In this document: positions 15,398 to 23,655 of the stretch, in pieces
How positions within the stretch are numbered: position 1 is the first letter of the stretch
Layout: each line of letters begins with the position of its first letter
Program-made: the position numbers and the translations under genes
Notes under the pieces: generated by a model
Seen by the model: the letters and a program-made list of their open reading frames with translations, nothing else
The model's database searches: none
What the model was told of the DNA's origin: nothing
Origin: a virus
Reading direction: 5' to 3' (one strand)
Length of the DNA stretch: 40,166 nucleotides
Virus record (IMG/VR): IMGVR_UViG_3300017613_001142
Location: 64,001-104,166 of that record

Positions 15398-15844
15398 CTA
15401 TCTTTCTTGCATATCTTCAACCGAAACAACATCAATAATGTTAGTCACTTCGTCAATTTTAAAAAACTTGGCAAAAAACTTTCTTAACTCATTTAAAAAT
15501 TTTATAGTCAACTTATAATTAGCGACTAACTGTTTTATTTTATTGTCTTCCATATCAACCGATTCAATAATTTGCTCTGTCAGCTCTTCCAGTTTATTTT
15601 CCGCGTGTTCAGTGACTAAAACATACTGTTCAGCGGTCAATAGATTACGCATATACAAACGTCTGATTTTTTCCGGTTCTTTAGTTTGCAAGGCGATTTC
15701 ACAAACTTTTGATGACAATTTTGATAATACCGCTTCGGACATATAGCTGGGATTTTTTATAGGTTCAATCCCTGACTTATCCCTTTTAATACGCGGTATC
15801 TTTTTTTTCTTGCATATTCTCTTTTGATGTCTCGATAATCCCAT
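15398..15844 (-). CDS. Hypothetical helical protein (148 aa)
   Basis: Starts MGLSRHQKRICKKKKIPRIK with a very basic first 30 residues, then a helical, acidic remainder. The start overlaps the end of the upstream multi-HTH gene by 59 bases. A later Met (MSEAVLSK, at 15742) would remove the basic part. Neither start has a clear ribosome site. No family recognised; a basic tail suggests nucleic-acid contact. Confidence 0.55.
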   Translation of the reverse strand: MGLSRHQKRICKKKKIPRIKRDKSGIEPIKNPSYMSEAVLSKLSSKVCEIALQTKEPEKIRRLYMRNLLTAEQYVLVTEHAENKLEELTEQIIESVDMEDNKIKQLVANYKLTIKFLNELRKFFAKFFKIDEVTNIIDVVSVEDMQER

Positions 15845-16313
15845 ATTCTTTATTATAATTTGGTGTTTTCGCTCCTAATATCGCATCGTTCCTATGACCA
15901 CGTCGGTATCTTTCATGCACTACATGATAGTCAAGATTAGATTCAAACGCTATGTCAGTTAATAATTTTCCGCTATCTGATTTCAACCTATCCTTGCAAT
16001 ATTTATTATATTCGGACGTTGGCAAAAATGTAGTCTCCGTCACTTTGCCGCCTGTTGATTCTAATCTTTTATATAATGTGCTAACATCAATCCCAATTAC
16101 CGTAGCTATTTTGGCTAGATATTGCGGTTCTCCATGAAACATAAATTTTTTCCTTTTGAATTTTGGCGGATGCGATAATATTTCGTCTGTGATTTCCCCT
16201 TTGGCATTGCGAATATTACGATAAACCGTCACAAGGGGAAAACTTAAAATATTTGCTATTTCTTTGACGGTTCTAAATTTCCCCCTAAACTCATATTTTC
16301 GAGCTATTGTCAT
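15786..16313 (-). CDS. DNA-binding protein with three helix-turn-helix motifs (175 aa)
   Basis: Three HTH-like segments are visible: VKEIANILSFPLVTVYRNIR (about 16-35), LAKIATVIGIDVSTLYKRLE (about 65-84) and LTDIAFESNLDYHVVHERYR (about 117-136). The spacing suggests internal repeats separated by basic linkers. It starts 3 bases after the ssb stop, so it is co-transcribed. A regulator or DNA-structuring protein is likely; a small terminase-like fold is another possibility. Confidence 0.6.
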   Translation of the reverse strand: MTIARKYEFRGKFRTVKEIANILSFPLVTVYRNIRNAKGEITDEILSHPPKFKRKKFMFHGEPQYLAKIATVIGIDVSTLYKRLESTGGKVTETTFLPTSEYNKYCKDRLKSDSGKLLTDIAFESNLDYHVVHERYRRGHRNDAILGAKTPNYNKEYGIIETSKENMQEKKDTAY

Positions 16314-16316
16314 AGG

Positions 16317-16778
16317 TTAGAACGGCACGTCGTCCTCATCCGGTTCATTATTTCCGCCAAATCCGCCTTGATTTTGCTGTTGATTACTTTGGCTTTGCGA
16401 TTGTTGCTGTTGCTGATATCCGCCCTGATTTTGTTGTTGTCCGCCGTCTTGTTTGGAGTCGAGCAATTGTAAATTTCTAACAACTATCTCTGTAGTATAT
16501 CGCTCATTGCCCTCTTTGTCATTCCATTTTCGGGTTTGAAGTGATCCCTCGACATAGATTTTTGATCCTTTTCGACAGTATTGGCTCACTATTTCAGCCG
16601 TTCGATTCCAAAAACACAAGTTGATAAACTCAGTTTTTTCCTGCCGATTGCCTTGTTTGTCTTTGTATTTTTCGTTCATAGCCAAGCTATTATTTAAAAC
16701 ATTCGCGCCGCTTGGGGTTGCTTTCATTTCAATATCACGGCAAAGATTGCCGATTCCAATAAATTTATTGACTGACAT
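16317..16778 (-). CDS. ssb: Single-stranded DNA-binding protein
   Basis: Residues 1-105 form an OB-fold: MSVNKFIGIGNLCRDIEMKA, VLNNSLAMNEKYKD, TEFINLCFWNRTAEIVSQYC and GSKIYVEGSLQTRKWNDKEG. A Gln/Gly-rich linker follows, and the end EPDEDDVPF is the acidic tip that recruits partner proteins in bacterial SSBs. The start at 16778 has AAAGGA 9 bases before it. It protects ssDNA in replication and recombination, probably together with the helicase and nucleases of the plus-strand operon. Confidence 0.95.
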   Translation of the reverse strand: MSVNKFIGIGNLCRDIEMKATPSGANVLNNSLAMNEKYKDKQGNRQEKTEFINLCFWNRTAEIVSQYCRKGSKIYVEGSLQTRKWNDKEGNERYTTEIVVRNLQLLDSKQDGGQQQNQGGYQQQQQSQSQSNQQQNQGGFGGNNEPDEDDVPF

Positions 16779-16792
16779 ATTAATTTTCCTTT

Positions 16793-17017
16793 CTAAATTG
16801 TTTTTCGATAATTCTTTTGAGCAAATAAAAACTCCTTCCAAGTTAACGGTTTAGGACATTTTTCTTGTGGGATTCCATAGCAATCAAATCCAAACTCATC
16901 CCATGAATTAATTTTATAAGAATATCCCAAATCGCAAATATCATCTGTCCGCTCCATGACAATGGAACTACTCGCTTTGCATCTACGACAATTACGTTTT
17001 TGAGTATGAATGTTCAT
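16793..17017 (-). CDS. Small Cys-containing protein (74 aa)
   Basis: With the start at 17017 it reads MNIHTQKRNCRRCKASSSIV and later SYKINSWDEFGFDCYGIPQE and EKCPKPLTWKEFLFAQK. Cys-X2-Cys near the start and two later Cys could form a zinc site. The start overlaps the end of the zinc-ribbon gene 16992-17141 by 26 bases. A longer version from 17104 exists but would lie within that gene. Function unknown. Confidence 0.5.
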   Translation of the reverse strand: MNIHTQKRNCRRCKASSSIVMERTDDICDLGYSYKINSWDEFGFDCYGIPQEKCPKPLTWKEFLFAQKNYRKTI

Positions 17018-17141
17018 CGTGAATAAAAGCCTTGTCTGATTCATTAATCGCGCGACAATCTTTACATTTCGATTGATCGCCGAAATAAACTTTTTGAATT
17101 GCATGCGGTTTGCCGCATTTCGGACATTTAGCTATTTTCAT
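16992..17141 (-). CDS. Small zinc-ribbon protein (49 aa)
   Basis: Open frame MKIAKCPKCGKPHAIQKVYF, followed by SKCKDCRAINESDKAF. The pair CPKC (6-9) and CKDC (26-29), 16 residues apart, is a typical zinc ribbon. GAGAA just precedes the ATG at 17141. Such miniature zinc proteins are common in phages and may bind nucleic acid or host RNA polymerase; this is not shown here. Confidence 0.6.
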   Translation of the reverse strand: MKIAKCPKCGKPHAIQKVYFGDQSKCKDCRAINESDKAFIHDEHSYSKT

Positions 17142-17210
17142 TTCTCAATAAAATCCTTAAATTCAGTTTTCAAAAAATCGTTTATCAAATCCAAAAACTT
17201 ATCCGATTGA

Positions 17211-17816
17211 TTATTCAGTCGGTCTTTCTTGCGGATTCCCAAAATCAGCCGGTCGCACATCGCCGCATTCATCAAATAGTGGCCAATTTTCTTTGTCTAT
17301 CCACTTATAACACGCGCCTTGTGGCCGCATCTTTCTTTGTCTTGCGCAATACAATAATGCGCCGTCATCAGGCGCGTCTTTAAACGCTTGTTGCAATATA
17401 GGTAAAGTCTCGACTGTTATATCTTCCGCGTCGGAGCAACCCCACATAAAGAAATCATTGCATCCAATATAAAACTCGCTTAAATCCGATTGAGCTTCCA
17501 GACAATGCAAACTCTTATTTTCACTCAACACCAAAATCAGATCATAAACAAATTTTAATTTTTCGTCAATAATTTTTAAAAACTTATCCGATTCCTTTCT
17601 GTTAGAATCTTTCTCTTTTTCGGAAAGTTCTGAGTATGGGGTTTGCATCTGTCGTTGCCACCGTTCATAATCCCACGCGGTAATAGCATGAACGTATCTT
17701 TCAATACTAAATGCGCCGACTGCCACCAATTCACATCTTGAAAACAAATATTCCATCCATCCGATCCACTGATCGTGGCAAAGCGCGGCTAGTTTTTCTC
17801 TTAAATCAGTTTTCAT
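17211..17816 (-). CDS. Conserved phage protein, two-part (201 aa)
   Basis: The N-terminal half (LREKLAALCHDQWIGWMEYL; WDYERWQRQMQTPYSELSEK; KEKDSNRKESDKFL) is a recurrent phage protein of unknown function, with the LSExEKxSxRxEAD-like motif. The C-terminal part (YIGCNDFFMWGCSDAEDITV, LYCARQRKMRPQGACYK) looks like a second widespread phage hypothetical in which W-CAR-RKMRPQ is conserved. Here they are one frame, suggesting a fusion. It overlaps the upstream gene by 4 bases. Confidence 0.65.
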   Translation of the reverse strand: MKTDLREKLAALCHDQWIGWMEYLFSRCELVAVGAFSIERYVHAITAWDYERWQRQMQTPYSELSEKEKDSNRKESDKFLKIIDEKLKFVYDLILVLSENKSLHCLEAQSDLSEFYIGCNDFFMWGCSDAEDITVETLPILQQAFKDAPDDGALLYCARQRKMRPQGACYKWIDKENWPLFDECGDVRPADFGNPQERPTE

Positions 17817-18223
17817 AATTTCAAATCTTGCGGGTTAATAAGTTTAGCCTCAAAAATGAAAATCAAAAGTTGCGCTTCTCTGTGAGCCATTGGCGCATTT
17901 GGATTTTCTTTGTACCACTGTTGCATTTTATCTATTAGTCCACTGCTGAAAACATTCAACGCTTCTTCTATGTGAATTTTTTCAATTTGTTCGCGGATGC
18001 AAACCAATTCAGCACATGAATAGGCATTATACGCGCGAAATAAATTAAACGCCGGATGTTCTGATATGTTATTGCTCTTAGATTCAATATGTATCAGTTT
18101 AGGTGATCGTTTTCTGCAATCCCATAAAAAATAGCTTCTCAATTTATTAAGAGCGCGCTTTCCAATATATGTGCTAAGGATTTCTGCTTGCTGAAAAGTA
18201 CAAACTTGATTTTTGAGTTCCAT
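17813..18223 (-). CDS. Hypothetical protein (136 aa)
   Basis: Start chosen at 18223 (MELKNQVCTFQQAEILSTYI) because GGAG lies 7 bases upstream; an upstream TTG start is less likely. The middle is basic (YFLWDCRKRSPKLIHIESK) and the C-terminal half is helical. No family recognised. It is the first gene under the minus-strand promoter at 18259-18288. Confidence 0.6.
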   Translation of the reverse strand: MELKNQVCTFQQAEILSTYIGKRALNKLRSYFLWDCRKRSPKLIHIESKSNNISEHPAFNLFRAYNAYSCAELVCIREQIEKIHIEEALNVFSSGLIDKMQQWYKENPNAPMAHREAQLLIFIFEAKLINPQDLKL

Positions 18224-18234
18224 AAATTTCTCCA

Positions 18235-18263
18235 TTGACAAATTCAAATTAAAAACCTATTCT
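18235..18263 (+). promoter_or_regulatory. Promoter for the plus-strand replication operon
   Basis: TTGACA at 18235-18240, a 17-base spacer and TATTCT at 18258-18263, a near-consensus sigma70 promoter pointing at 18312 and the ~10 kb operon. The same seven bases (18258-18264) also hold the -10 of the opposing promoter. Confidence 0.75.
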
Positions 18264-18288
18264 AAAACTTTATTTAACAAATTGTCAA
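18259..18288 (-). promoter_or_regulatory. Opposing promoter for the minus-strand ssb-guaA operon
   Basis: On the minus strand TTGACA (18288-18283), an 18-base spacer and TAGAAT (18264-18259). It faces the plus promoter and shares its -10 position, so polymerase cannot open both at once. It leads into the genes from 18223 down to 12352. Confidence 0.7.
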
Positions 18289-18311
18289 TCTGAATTTTAT
18301 CGCAAATTAAT

Positions 18312-19727
18312 ATGAGTAAAAAAATAAAATTAAGCGGTCTAAAGTTCACTAATCACGCGCATTTCTCTAATTTGGAATGTAAATTTGACGGAACGATGAC
18401 ATATTTAATAGGGCTGAACGGTTCCGGCAAAACGACGATTATAAACGCAATGTGGACGGCTATTCACGGGATAGCGCAAAAAGGTCAGGATTGTGTGATC
18501 GGCGAACGTTTTAAATTTATCCAGTCCGGCGCAAAGTCGATGGATATTGAAGTGGCGTTGATTGATGAATCCCGAAATAACACTAAAATTCTCATAAAAC
18601 GTCACGTGACTCGAACGAGCAGCAAGCTAACGTTTAATGCTCCAAAAGATTACCCGATTAGCCATGAATGGTTGAAAAATCTATTGTCAGTCGCTTTTCT
18701 TTCCGCTAAACATTTCACACAAAAAAATAAAAAAGAGCAAGCGTTATTGCTCGGAATTGATACGGCGGAATATGACAAACAACTAGCTGAACTCAAACTT
18801 GAGAGGCAAGTTGTTAACCGTGAATTAAAAAATCTTGGTCAGTCTGAAAACGTCGAAAAAGTTGATCGTATTGAGATTGAAGAATTGCAAAAAGAAAAAT
18901 CGAAATTGCAAATAGATTTTGACATACAATATGTGTCTAATCAAGATCATAATCGAAAATTAGATAAAGCACAAGAAAAAAAACGTAAGACGCTATTTGA
19001 TAAGTGTGCTGAGTTTAACGCGCAACAAGAACAAATAAAACAAAAACTTGAGCATGTGAAAGATGCTTATGAAATCCTTGAAGCAAATGGATATAAAGGG
19101 ACTGAAGTAAATGAATGGATTAAATCATTACCGAAACCGCAAGATCGTAAAATATGGGAAGATTTAGTCGCAAAATTAACCGCGCCTGATTATATAGAAG
19201 AAATGCCAGATAAATCCGCGATTGAAGCAATTGATAAAAAAATCGTGGATGCTTACGAAATCAACCAGCAAGCGGCGGCGTATAGCAATTATCTAAAAGC
19301 TTTGCAAAGGCTGAAAGATAAAAAAGCGGAAATCACAAGACTAGACGAAAAGAAAAAACAGGTCATCGACAAACGAAACGCTTATATACAATCGTATGAT
19401 TTGCCTTTCGCTGGATTGACCATTGACGAAGACGGCGGATTGTTATATCAAAATCGTGAAATCCGCGAGCCATTTTTCAGTAAAGGTCAGCTTGAAATGA
19501 TTGTACATCAGCTTTACAGTAAAACAAACAGCGAGCTAAAAATACGATTTATTGATGACTTTGATTCGCTAGACGAAGAAAATCAGGTAAAATTAACTGA
19601 TTATCTAATCAATGAAGGTTTCCAGATTATAGTCGCTAAAGTCGGGCGCGCTGAAAACTCAAAAAATATCATCGCTTTAAGCGAAAAAACTCAAACTCCC
19701 GAAACTAAAAAACCTGAAATTTTATAA
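18312..19727 (+). CDS. SMC/Rad50/RecF-like ATPase (471 aa)
   Basis: Walker A GLNGSGKT (34-41) follows a KLSGLKFTNHAHFSNLECKF start typical of RecF/SbcC/Rad50 heads. The middle (about 150-350) is a long charged coiled coil. The C-terminal head carries FSKGQLEMIVHQL (signature-like) and IRFIDDFDSLDEENQVKL (Walker B and D-loop, about 410-425). The order head, coiled coil, head fits a short SMC-like ATPase, shorter than SbcC. Expected role: DNA end or fork processing. No SbcD-like nuclease sits next to it; the metallophosphoesterase at 23852 and VRR-NUC at 20639 are in the same operon. Confidence 0.8.
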   Translation: MSKKIKLSGLKFTNHAHFSNLECKFDGTMTYLIGLNGSGKTTIINAMWTAIHGIAQKGQDCVIGERFKFIQSGAKSMDIEVALIDESRNNTKILIKRHVTRTSSKLTFNAPKDYPISHEWLKNLLSVAFLSAKHFTQKNKKEQALLLGIDTAEYDKQLAELKLERQVVNRELKNLGQSENVEKVDRIEIEELQKEKSKLQIDFDIQYVSNQDHNRKLDKAQEKKRKTLFDKCAEFNAQQEQIKQKLEHVKDAYEILEANGYKGTEVNEWIKSLPKPQDRKIWEDLVAKLTAPDYIEEMPDKSAIEAIDKKIVDAYEINQQAAAYSNYLKALQRLKDKKAEITRLDEKKKQVIDKRNAYIQSYDLPFAGLTIDEDGGLLYQNREIREPFFSKGQLEMIVHQLYSKTNSELKIRFIDDFDSLDEENQVKLTDYLINEGFQIIVAKVGRAENSKNIIALSEKTQTPETKKPEIL

Positions 19728-19731
19728 AATT

Positions 19732-20649
19732 ATGAGCAAACAAACGCCGAAAGACACGCGATATGAAGTTGAAATCAGCAAGAAATTTGACGATATAAGA
19801 AAGTATATAGCTGATGGCTTATCGAATAATGAAGTGGCTCGCAAGCTTCGGATAAGCTGGGACACGATTAAATACTATATGAAAACATACCCTGAATTTG
19901 ATGAATTATTTAAACAACGTCCTCCGAAAAAACCACATAAATCCGATAAATACTACACTCACATTCAACCGCGACTCGGAGAGATTGAGCAATGGTTAAA
20001 AGACCGCGTTCCGCGCGGTGAAATTACGCGACGACTAGAAGTTGGGGACACAACCATGACTCGATGCAAAAGAATCCATCCTGAGTTGAATGAAATATTT
20101 TTGGACGACGATAAATTTAATCCGGGAACAAAAGAAAATAGTATAGATATGGAAGAGAAAAAGCCGAAATTGGATGATGAAATTTTGGAATCATTGAAAC
20201 TGTTAGCCAAAGGGTGTTTTCAAGATGTAATTGAAACCATTGAAGAAAAACAATATTCAGCAAATAATGAATATAAGGGCAAACGAGTTAAAACTATAAA
20301 ACGACAACTTGTAGTGCCTCCTAATATTGACGCTATAAAATTTTTGGCTGAATATCAACCGCGCGTTCAACCTGTAATCGCGCCGCCGCCGTCTTGCAGT
20401 TGTGATAAAAAAGAATTGGAAGATGTCCGCGATACAATCAGTCATATCAAGGAAACGCAAGAAAAAACAGTCGAAACTCTCCAACTTTTAAAACGAGACA
20501 TATCTAATAAACTTGTTGCGCAAGACATTGAAATAAAACAATACCTTGACAATAACAACTCATTAGAACAGCGTGTAAAAGAGCTTGAATCTATTGATGA
20601 TTTCGCGGAGCAAATATCAGGATGGTCGAGCGACGACGATGAACTCTAA
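19732..20649 (+). CDS. HTH-repeat and coiled-coil protein next to the ATPase (305 aa)
   Basis: Two related N-terminal repeats: FDDIRKYIADGLSNNEVARK with LRISWDTIKYYMKTYPEFDE, and LGEIEQWLKDRVPRGEITRR with LEVGDTTMTRCKRIHPELNE. Each is a helix-turn-helix-like unit that ends (Y/I)(K/H)PEL-(D/N)E-(L/I)F. A central part carries IKRQLVVPPNIDAIKFLAEY, reminiscent of small-terminase-like proteins, then a Cys pair (SCSCDKK) and a C-terminal coiled coil ending acidic (SSDDDEL). It starts 4 bases after the ATPase stop. A DNA-binding partner of the ATPase is plausible but unproven. Confidence 0.6.
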   Translation: MSKQTPKDTRYEVEISKKFDDIRKYIADGLSNNEVARKLRISWDTIKYYMKTYPEFDELFKQRPPKKPHKSDKYYTHIQPRLGEIEQWLKDRVPRGEITRRLEVGDTTMTRCKRIHPELNEIFLDDDKFNPGTKENSIDMEEKKPKLDDEILESLKLLAKGCFQDVIETIEEKQYSANNEYKGKRVKTIKRQLVVPPNIDAIKFLAEYQPRVQPVIAPPPSCSCDKKELEDVRDTISHIKETQEKTVETLQLLKRDISNKLVAQDIEIKQYLDNNNSLEQRVKELESIDDFAEQISGWSSDDDEL

Positions 20650-21019
20650 TGAACTCACAAAGAAGTTTCTGGCATGGTGGCAACCGCTTAATCCGCATAG
20701 TCGATTATGGCCAAATAGAACGGGTTTTTTTATAACCCGTGACGGCAAACGAATTGTCCCATGCGGGATTCCCCCGCCAATCCCTAAAAAAAGGAATACA
20801 GGCGGCGGCTCTGATTTAATAGGTATTTCTGCGACTGGTTTATGGATAGCTCGCGAAATAAAAACGATCAACGACACACTTAAACCACATCAAGCGGATT
20901 TTTTGAGCCTGATTAAAAGTCGAGGCGGCGACGCCGCGTTAGTGTGGGAAAATCCGTTAAATCCATCAGGGTTTGATGAAATTATATGGACTGAGAATAA
21001 AAGGTACTTAATAAAATGA
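20639..21019 (+). CDS. VRR-NUC domain nuclease
   Basis: The 126-residue protein starts MNSNELTKKFLAWWQPLNPH at the ATG overlapping the previous stop. The VRR-NUC/PD-(D/E)XK core is visible: GGGSDLIGISATGLWIAREI, with the E-x-K motif (REIKT), and LKPHQADFLSLIKSRGGDAA with ALVW. This family cuts branched or flap DNA in phages and repair. Asp in GGSDLIG and Glu-Ile-Lys form the expected active site. Confidence 0.85.
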   Translation: MNSNELTKKFLAWWQPLNPHSRLWPNRTGFFITRDGKRIVPCGIPPPIPKKRNTGGGSDLIGISATGLWIAREIKTINDTLKPHQADFLSLIKSRGGDAALVWENPLNPSGFDEIIWTENKRYLIK

Positions 21020-21423
21020 ACACAAAAGAACTGGCCGCATTATTAAACGGCAATGAATATAGAGAAGAAATCAGCCGCGATTTGGCGCGAAAAGCAAAAG
21101 AAAATCGACTTGTGGTGATTTTTGGAGCAAGCGATGATTTAATGGAATGGCGCGGGTTTATTAAAGATGAGTCAGACGTTTATGATGGCGGAACGCGATA
21201 TTTGACAAAAGACGGAATCTTGCATAATAAATGTTATGAAGATGATTGCCCGTATTTTGAAAAAGAAAAAGAAAAAGCGAATAAAATAGAAGCGGTTTGG
21301 TGTGAGTCGGACGAATACGAATGGACTTATATAACTGATATTTCGCATGAAACGTTTGATATTTATGAAGGCGGAGAAAAATATTGTCGTGGAATTGTAT
21401 TTTCTATGGATGATTTGAAATAA
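21016..21423 (+). CDS. Conserved phage protein with ASDDLMEWRG motif (135 aa)
   Basis: Contains RLVVIFGASDDLMEWRGFIK and SDVYDGGTRYLTKDG, a highly recurrent phage motif of unknown function, then a Cys-containing middle (NKCYEDDCPYFEKEK) and EAVWCESDEYEWTYITDI near the end. It overlaps the VRR-NUC stop by 4 bases and is followed by dUTPase 0 bases later. The function of the family is not known to me. Confidence 0.7.
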   Translation: MNTKELAALLNGNEYREEISRDLARKAKENRLVVIFGASDDLMEWRGFIKDESDVYDGGTRYLTKDGILHNKCYEDDCPYFEKEKEKANKIEAVWCESDEYEWTYITDISHETFDIYEGGEKYCRGIVFSMDDLK

Positions 21424-21909
21424 ATGAAAACAAAAGTTAACTTTATCCGAAAAAACGCGACTTTCCGCAAAGCGCATGAATCAGATTCAGGTTTTGATTT
21501 GACGGCCTGTGATTATAAATATAAAGGAAACGGTTTATGGCATATCCTGTTAGGCGTCGAAGTTGAACCGCCGAAAGGATTTTATTTTGAAGTTGTGCCA
21601 AGGTCGAGTTTTAGTAAGACACCATTCGTTTTTGCTAATGATTTAGGCATTATTGATCAATCCTATCGTGGTGAAATTTGCTTCCCCACACGCCATATTA
21701 ATTATGGTTTTTGGGAAGATAATAATACAAGCGATTCGTTAATAATGAAAGATAAAACAAATATCGAATCAGATATAAAAAAATGGCTTTCAGGAAAACG
21801 CATAGCTCAAGCCCTTTTACGTCCTTATATAACATCTCAAATCGAAATAACCAACAAATTAACCGAAACCGAAAGAGGAAAAAACGGTTTTGGAAGTTCA
21901 GGAGAATAA
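21424..21909 (+). CDS. dut: dUTP diphosphatase
   Basis: Hydrolyses dUTP to dUMP, keeping uracil out of DNA and feeding ThyX. All five trimeric-dUTPase motifs are present: HESDSGFDLTA (1), VPRSSFSKTP (2), LGIIDQSYRGEI (3, catalytic Asp), SGKRIAQALLRP (4) and ERGKNGFGSSG (5, C-terminal lid). Between motifs 3 and 4 is an insertion longer than usual (about 45 residues, including FWEDNNTSDSLIMKDK). 161 residues. Confidence 0.9.
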   Translation: MKTKVNFIRKNATFRKAHESDSGFDLTACDYKYKGNGLWHILLGVEVEPPKGFYFEVVPRSSFSKTPFVFANDLGIIDQSYRGEICFPTRHINYGFWEDNNTSDSLIMKDKTNIESDIKKWLSGKRIAQALLRPYITSQIEITNKLTETERGKNGFGSSGE

Positions 21910-21910
21910 T

Positions 21911-22291
21911 ATGAATCAAACTCAAAAAAAATATGCTTTGGAAAGAATTGATATTTTAACAATTCAAAAACTTAAAAAACTTAGAACGAAATATACAAGA
22001 CAAAGCAAATCTTTAACTAATAAAGAGCGTTATAATTTAATTAAAGCTGGCAAAGTTCCAATGCGCTCTGAAAAAGAATTTGATAAATTTAACTATCAAA
22101 AAGATCGCGTGAATAATGTTTTTGTCTTCTCAAAATACGAATGGGACACAACACTAAACACAAAAGAGTACAATCCGCGCAAAGAAAAAATACTAAACGA
22201 ATCACAAAAAATTAAAGACCAAATAATGCTAGGAGACGCGGAAAAAGCTTTGAAAATGATCCAAGAATTTGAAACTTTTAATGGGGAATAA
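21911..22291 (+). CDS. Hypothetical basic protein (126 aa)
   Basis: The start at 21911 follows AGGAGAATAAT. Lys/Arg/Asn-rich: LTIQKLKKLRTKYTRQSKSL and MRSEKEFDKFNYQKDRVNNV. Mostly helical, no domain recognised. The start signal is repeated before the next gene (GGGGAATAAT), so the two are probably translated similarly. Confidence 0.6.
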   Translation: MNQTQKKYALERIDILTIQKLKKLRTKYTRQSKSLTNKERYNLIKAGKVPMRSEKEFDKFNYQKDRVNNVFVFSKYEWDTTLNTKEYNPRKEKILNESQKIKDQIMLGDAEKALKMIQEFETFNGE

Positions 22292-22292
22292 T

Positions 22293-22910
22293 ATGAATAA
22301 AACAATCTACGTTGACTTAGAGAATTCAGGCGGTTTTAACACTAAAAAAGCAACGATTATTGAATTGGCGATGTTGTATGAAGATGGCGTTGAAAAAAAT
22401 AAAGCTGTGTTTCATAAATTCTGCAAACCAGACCCGAAGCCGGAAACATGGGGTAATCCTATTATCAAAGTTGGTAATAAAATGATAACTATTTCCGAAC
22501 ATACCGGCATAACATGGGAATACCTCGAAGAACACGGAATATCTGAACGTGAATTATATCAACAAGCCAAAGCGTTTCTTGATAAACGAATAGCCGCTCG
22601 CAATCCGAATGACAAAGCGATATTTGCGGCTTATAACGCGCCGTTTGACGCTCGTTTTATGCGCGCATTGTGGGAAAAACACGGCGATAAATATTATGGA
22701 TCATATTTTGAATCGGCTAATCTTGATATACTGGCAACGGTCGCGCTGGCTAGAAAAAACGGTGTTCTTCCAAAACTAGTGAACAATCAGCAAGAGACAG
22801 TCGCTAAACATTTAGGGATTGAATTCAACGCGCATTCAGCGATTGAGGACATAAAAGCCGGGCGTCAAATTCAAATGATTTTGGAGAAAAAGCTAAGGAT
22901 GGTGCAATGA
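22293..22910 (+). CDS. DnaQ-like 3'-5' exonuclease (DEDDh)
   Basis: The 205-residue protein has Exo I Asp8/Glu10 in IYVDLENSG, Exo II AAYNAPFDARFMRAL (Asp in NAPFD) and Exo III HSAIEDIKAGRQI (His and Asp). A 40-residue insertion lies after Exo I (including KVGNKMITISEHTGITWEYL), as in proofreading-type enzymes that bind a substrate strand. It may proofread or degrade DNA. The gene starts at ATG 22293 after GGGGAATAAT. Confidence 0.85.
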   Translation: MNKTIYVDLENSGGFNTKKATIIELAMLYEDGVEKNKAVFHKFCKPDPKPETWGNPIIKVGNKMITISEHTGITWEYLEEHGISERELYQQAKAFLDKRIAARNPNDKAIFAAYNAPFDARFMRALWEKHGDKYYGSYFESANLDILATVALARKNGVLPKLVNNQQETVAKHLGIEFNAHSAIEDIKAGRQIQMILEKKLRMVQ

Positions 22911-23140
22911 TAAATTGCAAAGATTGTCGTCATTTCAAACGTTTATATTTATTAGACGAAGAAAACGGCAAATTTAGCGTTCCTGCGGTTTCGGGAAAAT
23001 GTAAATTGTTATTCTCAATTTTACAACTTACAAACGATTTAACTTTTTTTAATTGCCGCGCGTCTAATAATGATGAGTCGGTCATGTTTGAAGTGAATGA
23101 AAGATTTGGATGTATGGCCGGAAAACAAAAGGAAAAATGA
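22907..23140 (+). CDS. Small Cys-rich zinc-type protein (77 aa)
   Basis: Starts MINCKDCRHFKRLYLLDEEN with CKDCRHF, then SGKCKLL, FFNCRAS and FGCMAGK. This Cys spacing (C-X2-C-x-x-F, later C, C, C) is a common small phage protein class, probably zinc-binding. Coupled by ATGA to the exonuclease upstream and to the next gene. Function unknown. Confidence 0.6.
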   Translation: MINCKDCRHFKRLYLLDEENGKFSVPAVSGKCKLLFSILQLTNDLTFFNCRASNNDESVMFEVNERFGCMAGKQKEK

Positions 23141-23655
23141 TTTATAAAACATGGTTTGGAAAGCATATTGATTTGAGTAAGATTGTTAGTATTTCGGATG
23201 CAGAAATTATAAAGCACGATTATGATATGATTGGATTTACTATACATTGCCAATTATTAGATCAACCAATTATTCATTGTCATGATAGTGATATTTGGAA
23301 GTCTTTTACTAATGTCAAAATTGTAGAACAAGAATTAAACGGCAATTACAAAGTAAGAAATGTATTGGGATTTCATGGCATTGATGGCAAAGATTATGCT
23401 GATTATCAATTATCTGAAAATTTAGATAAATTCAAACCAACTCATGAACTCCAACAAAAAATCGACGAACTTGTAAAAGTTTGGAAAGCTTTTAAAGAAT
23501 CTCAACAAAGTTGCGAGACTTGCGCTAATTATAGTAAGAAAAAAATTGATCCAATAATTTGCCCTGAATGTCAAAGTTCAGATATTTGGATAAGAGACAA
23601 ACCAAAACCATTCTCTTGGCGTTGCGGTAATTGTGATAATATATGGACTCCATGA
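23137..23655 (+). CDS. Hypothetical protein with C-terminal zinc ribbon (172 aa)
   Basis: Start MIYKTWFGKHIDLSKIVSIS at 23137, overlapping the previous stop. The N-terminal ~100 residues have a beta-rich pattern. Near the end, CETCANYSKKK, then CPECQSSDIWIRDKPK and SWRCGNCDNIWTP form Cys-X2-Cys pairs; CPEC with CGNC makes a zinc ribbon. A nucleic-acid or protein contact role is likely for the ribbon. Last bases overlap the next start. Confidence 0.6.
   Translation: MIYKTWFGKHIDLSKIVSISDAEIIKHDYDMIGFTIHCQLLDQPIIHCHDSDIWKSFTNVKIVEQELNGNYKVRNVLGFHGIDGKDYADYQLSENLDKFKPTHELQQKIDELVKVWKAFKESQQSCETCANYSKKKIDPIICPECQSSDIWIRDKPKPFSWRCGNCDNIWTP

Noticed and set aside
17142-17210. A short frame with KDRLNNQSDKFLDLINDF
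   Set aside because: It has no standard start codon except a TTG inside the previous gene and no ribosome site, so evidence is too weak.
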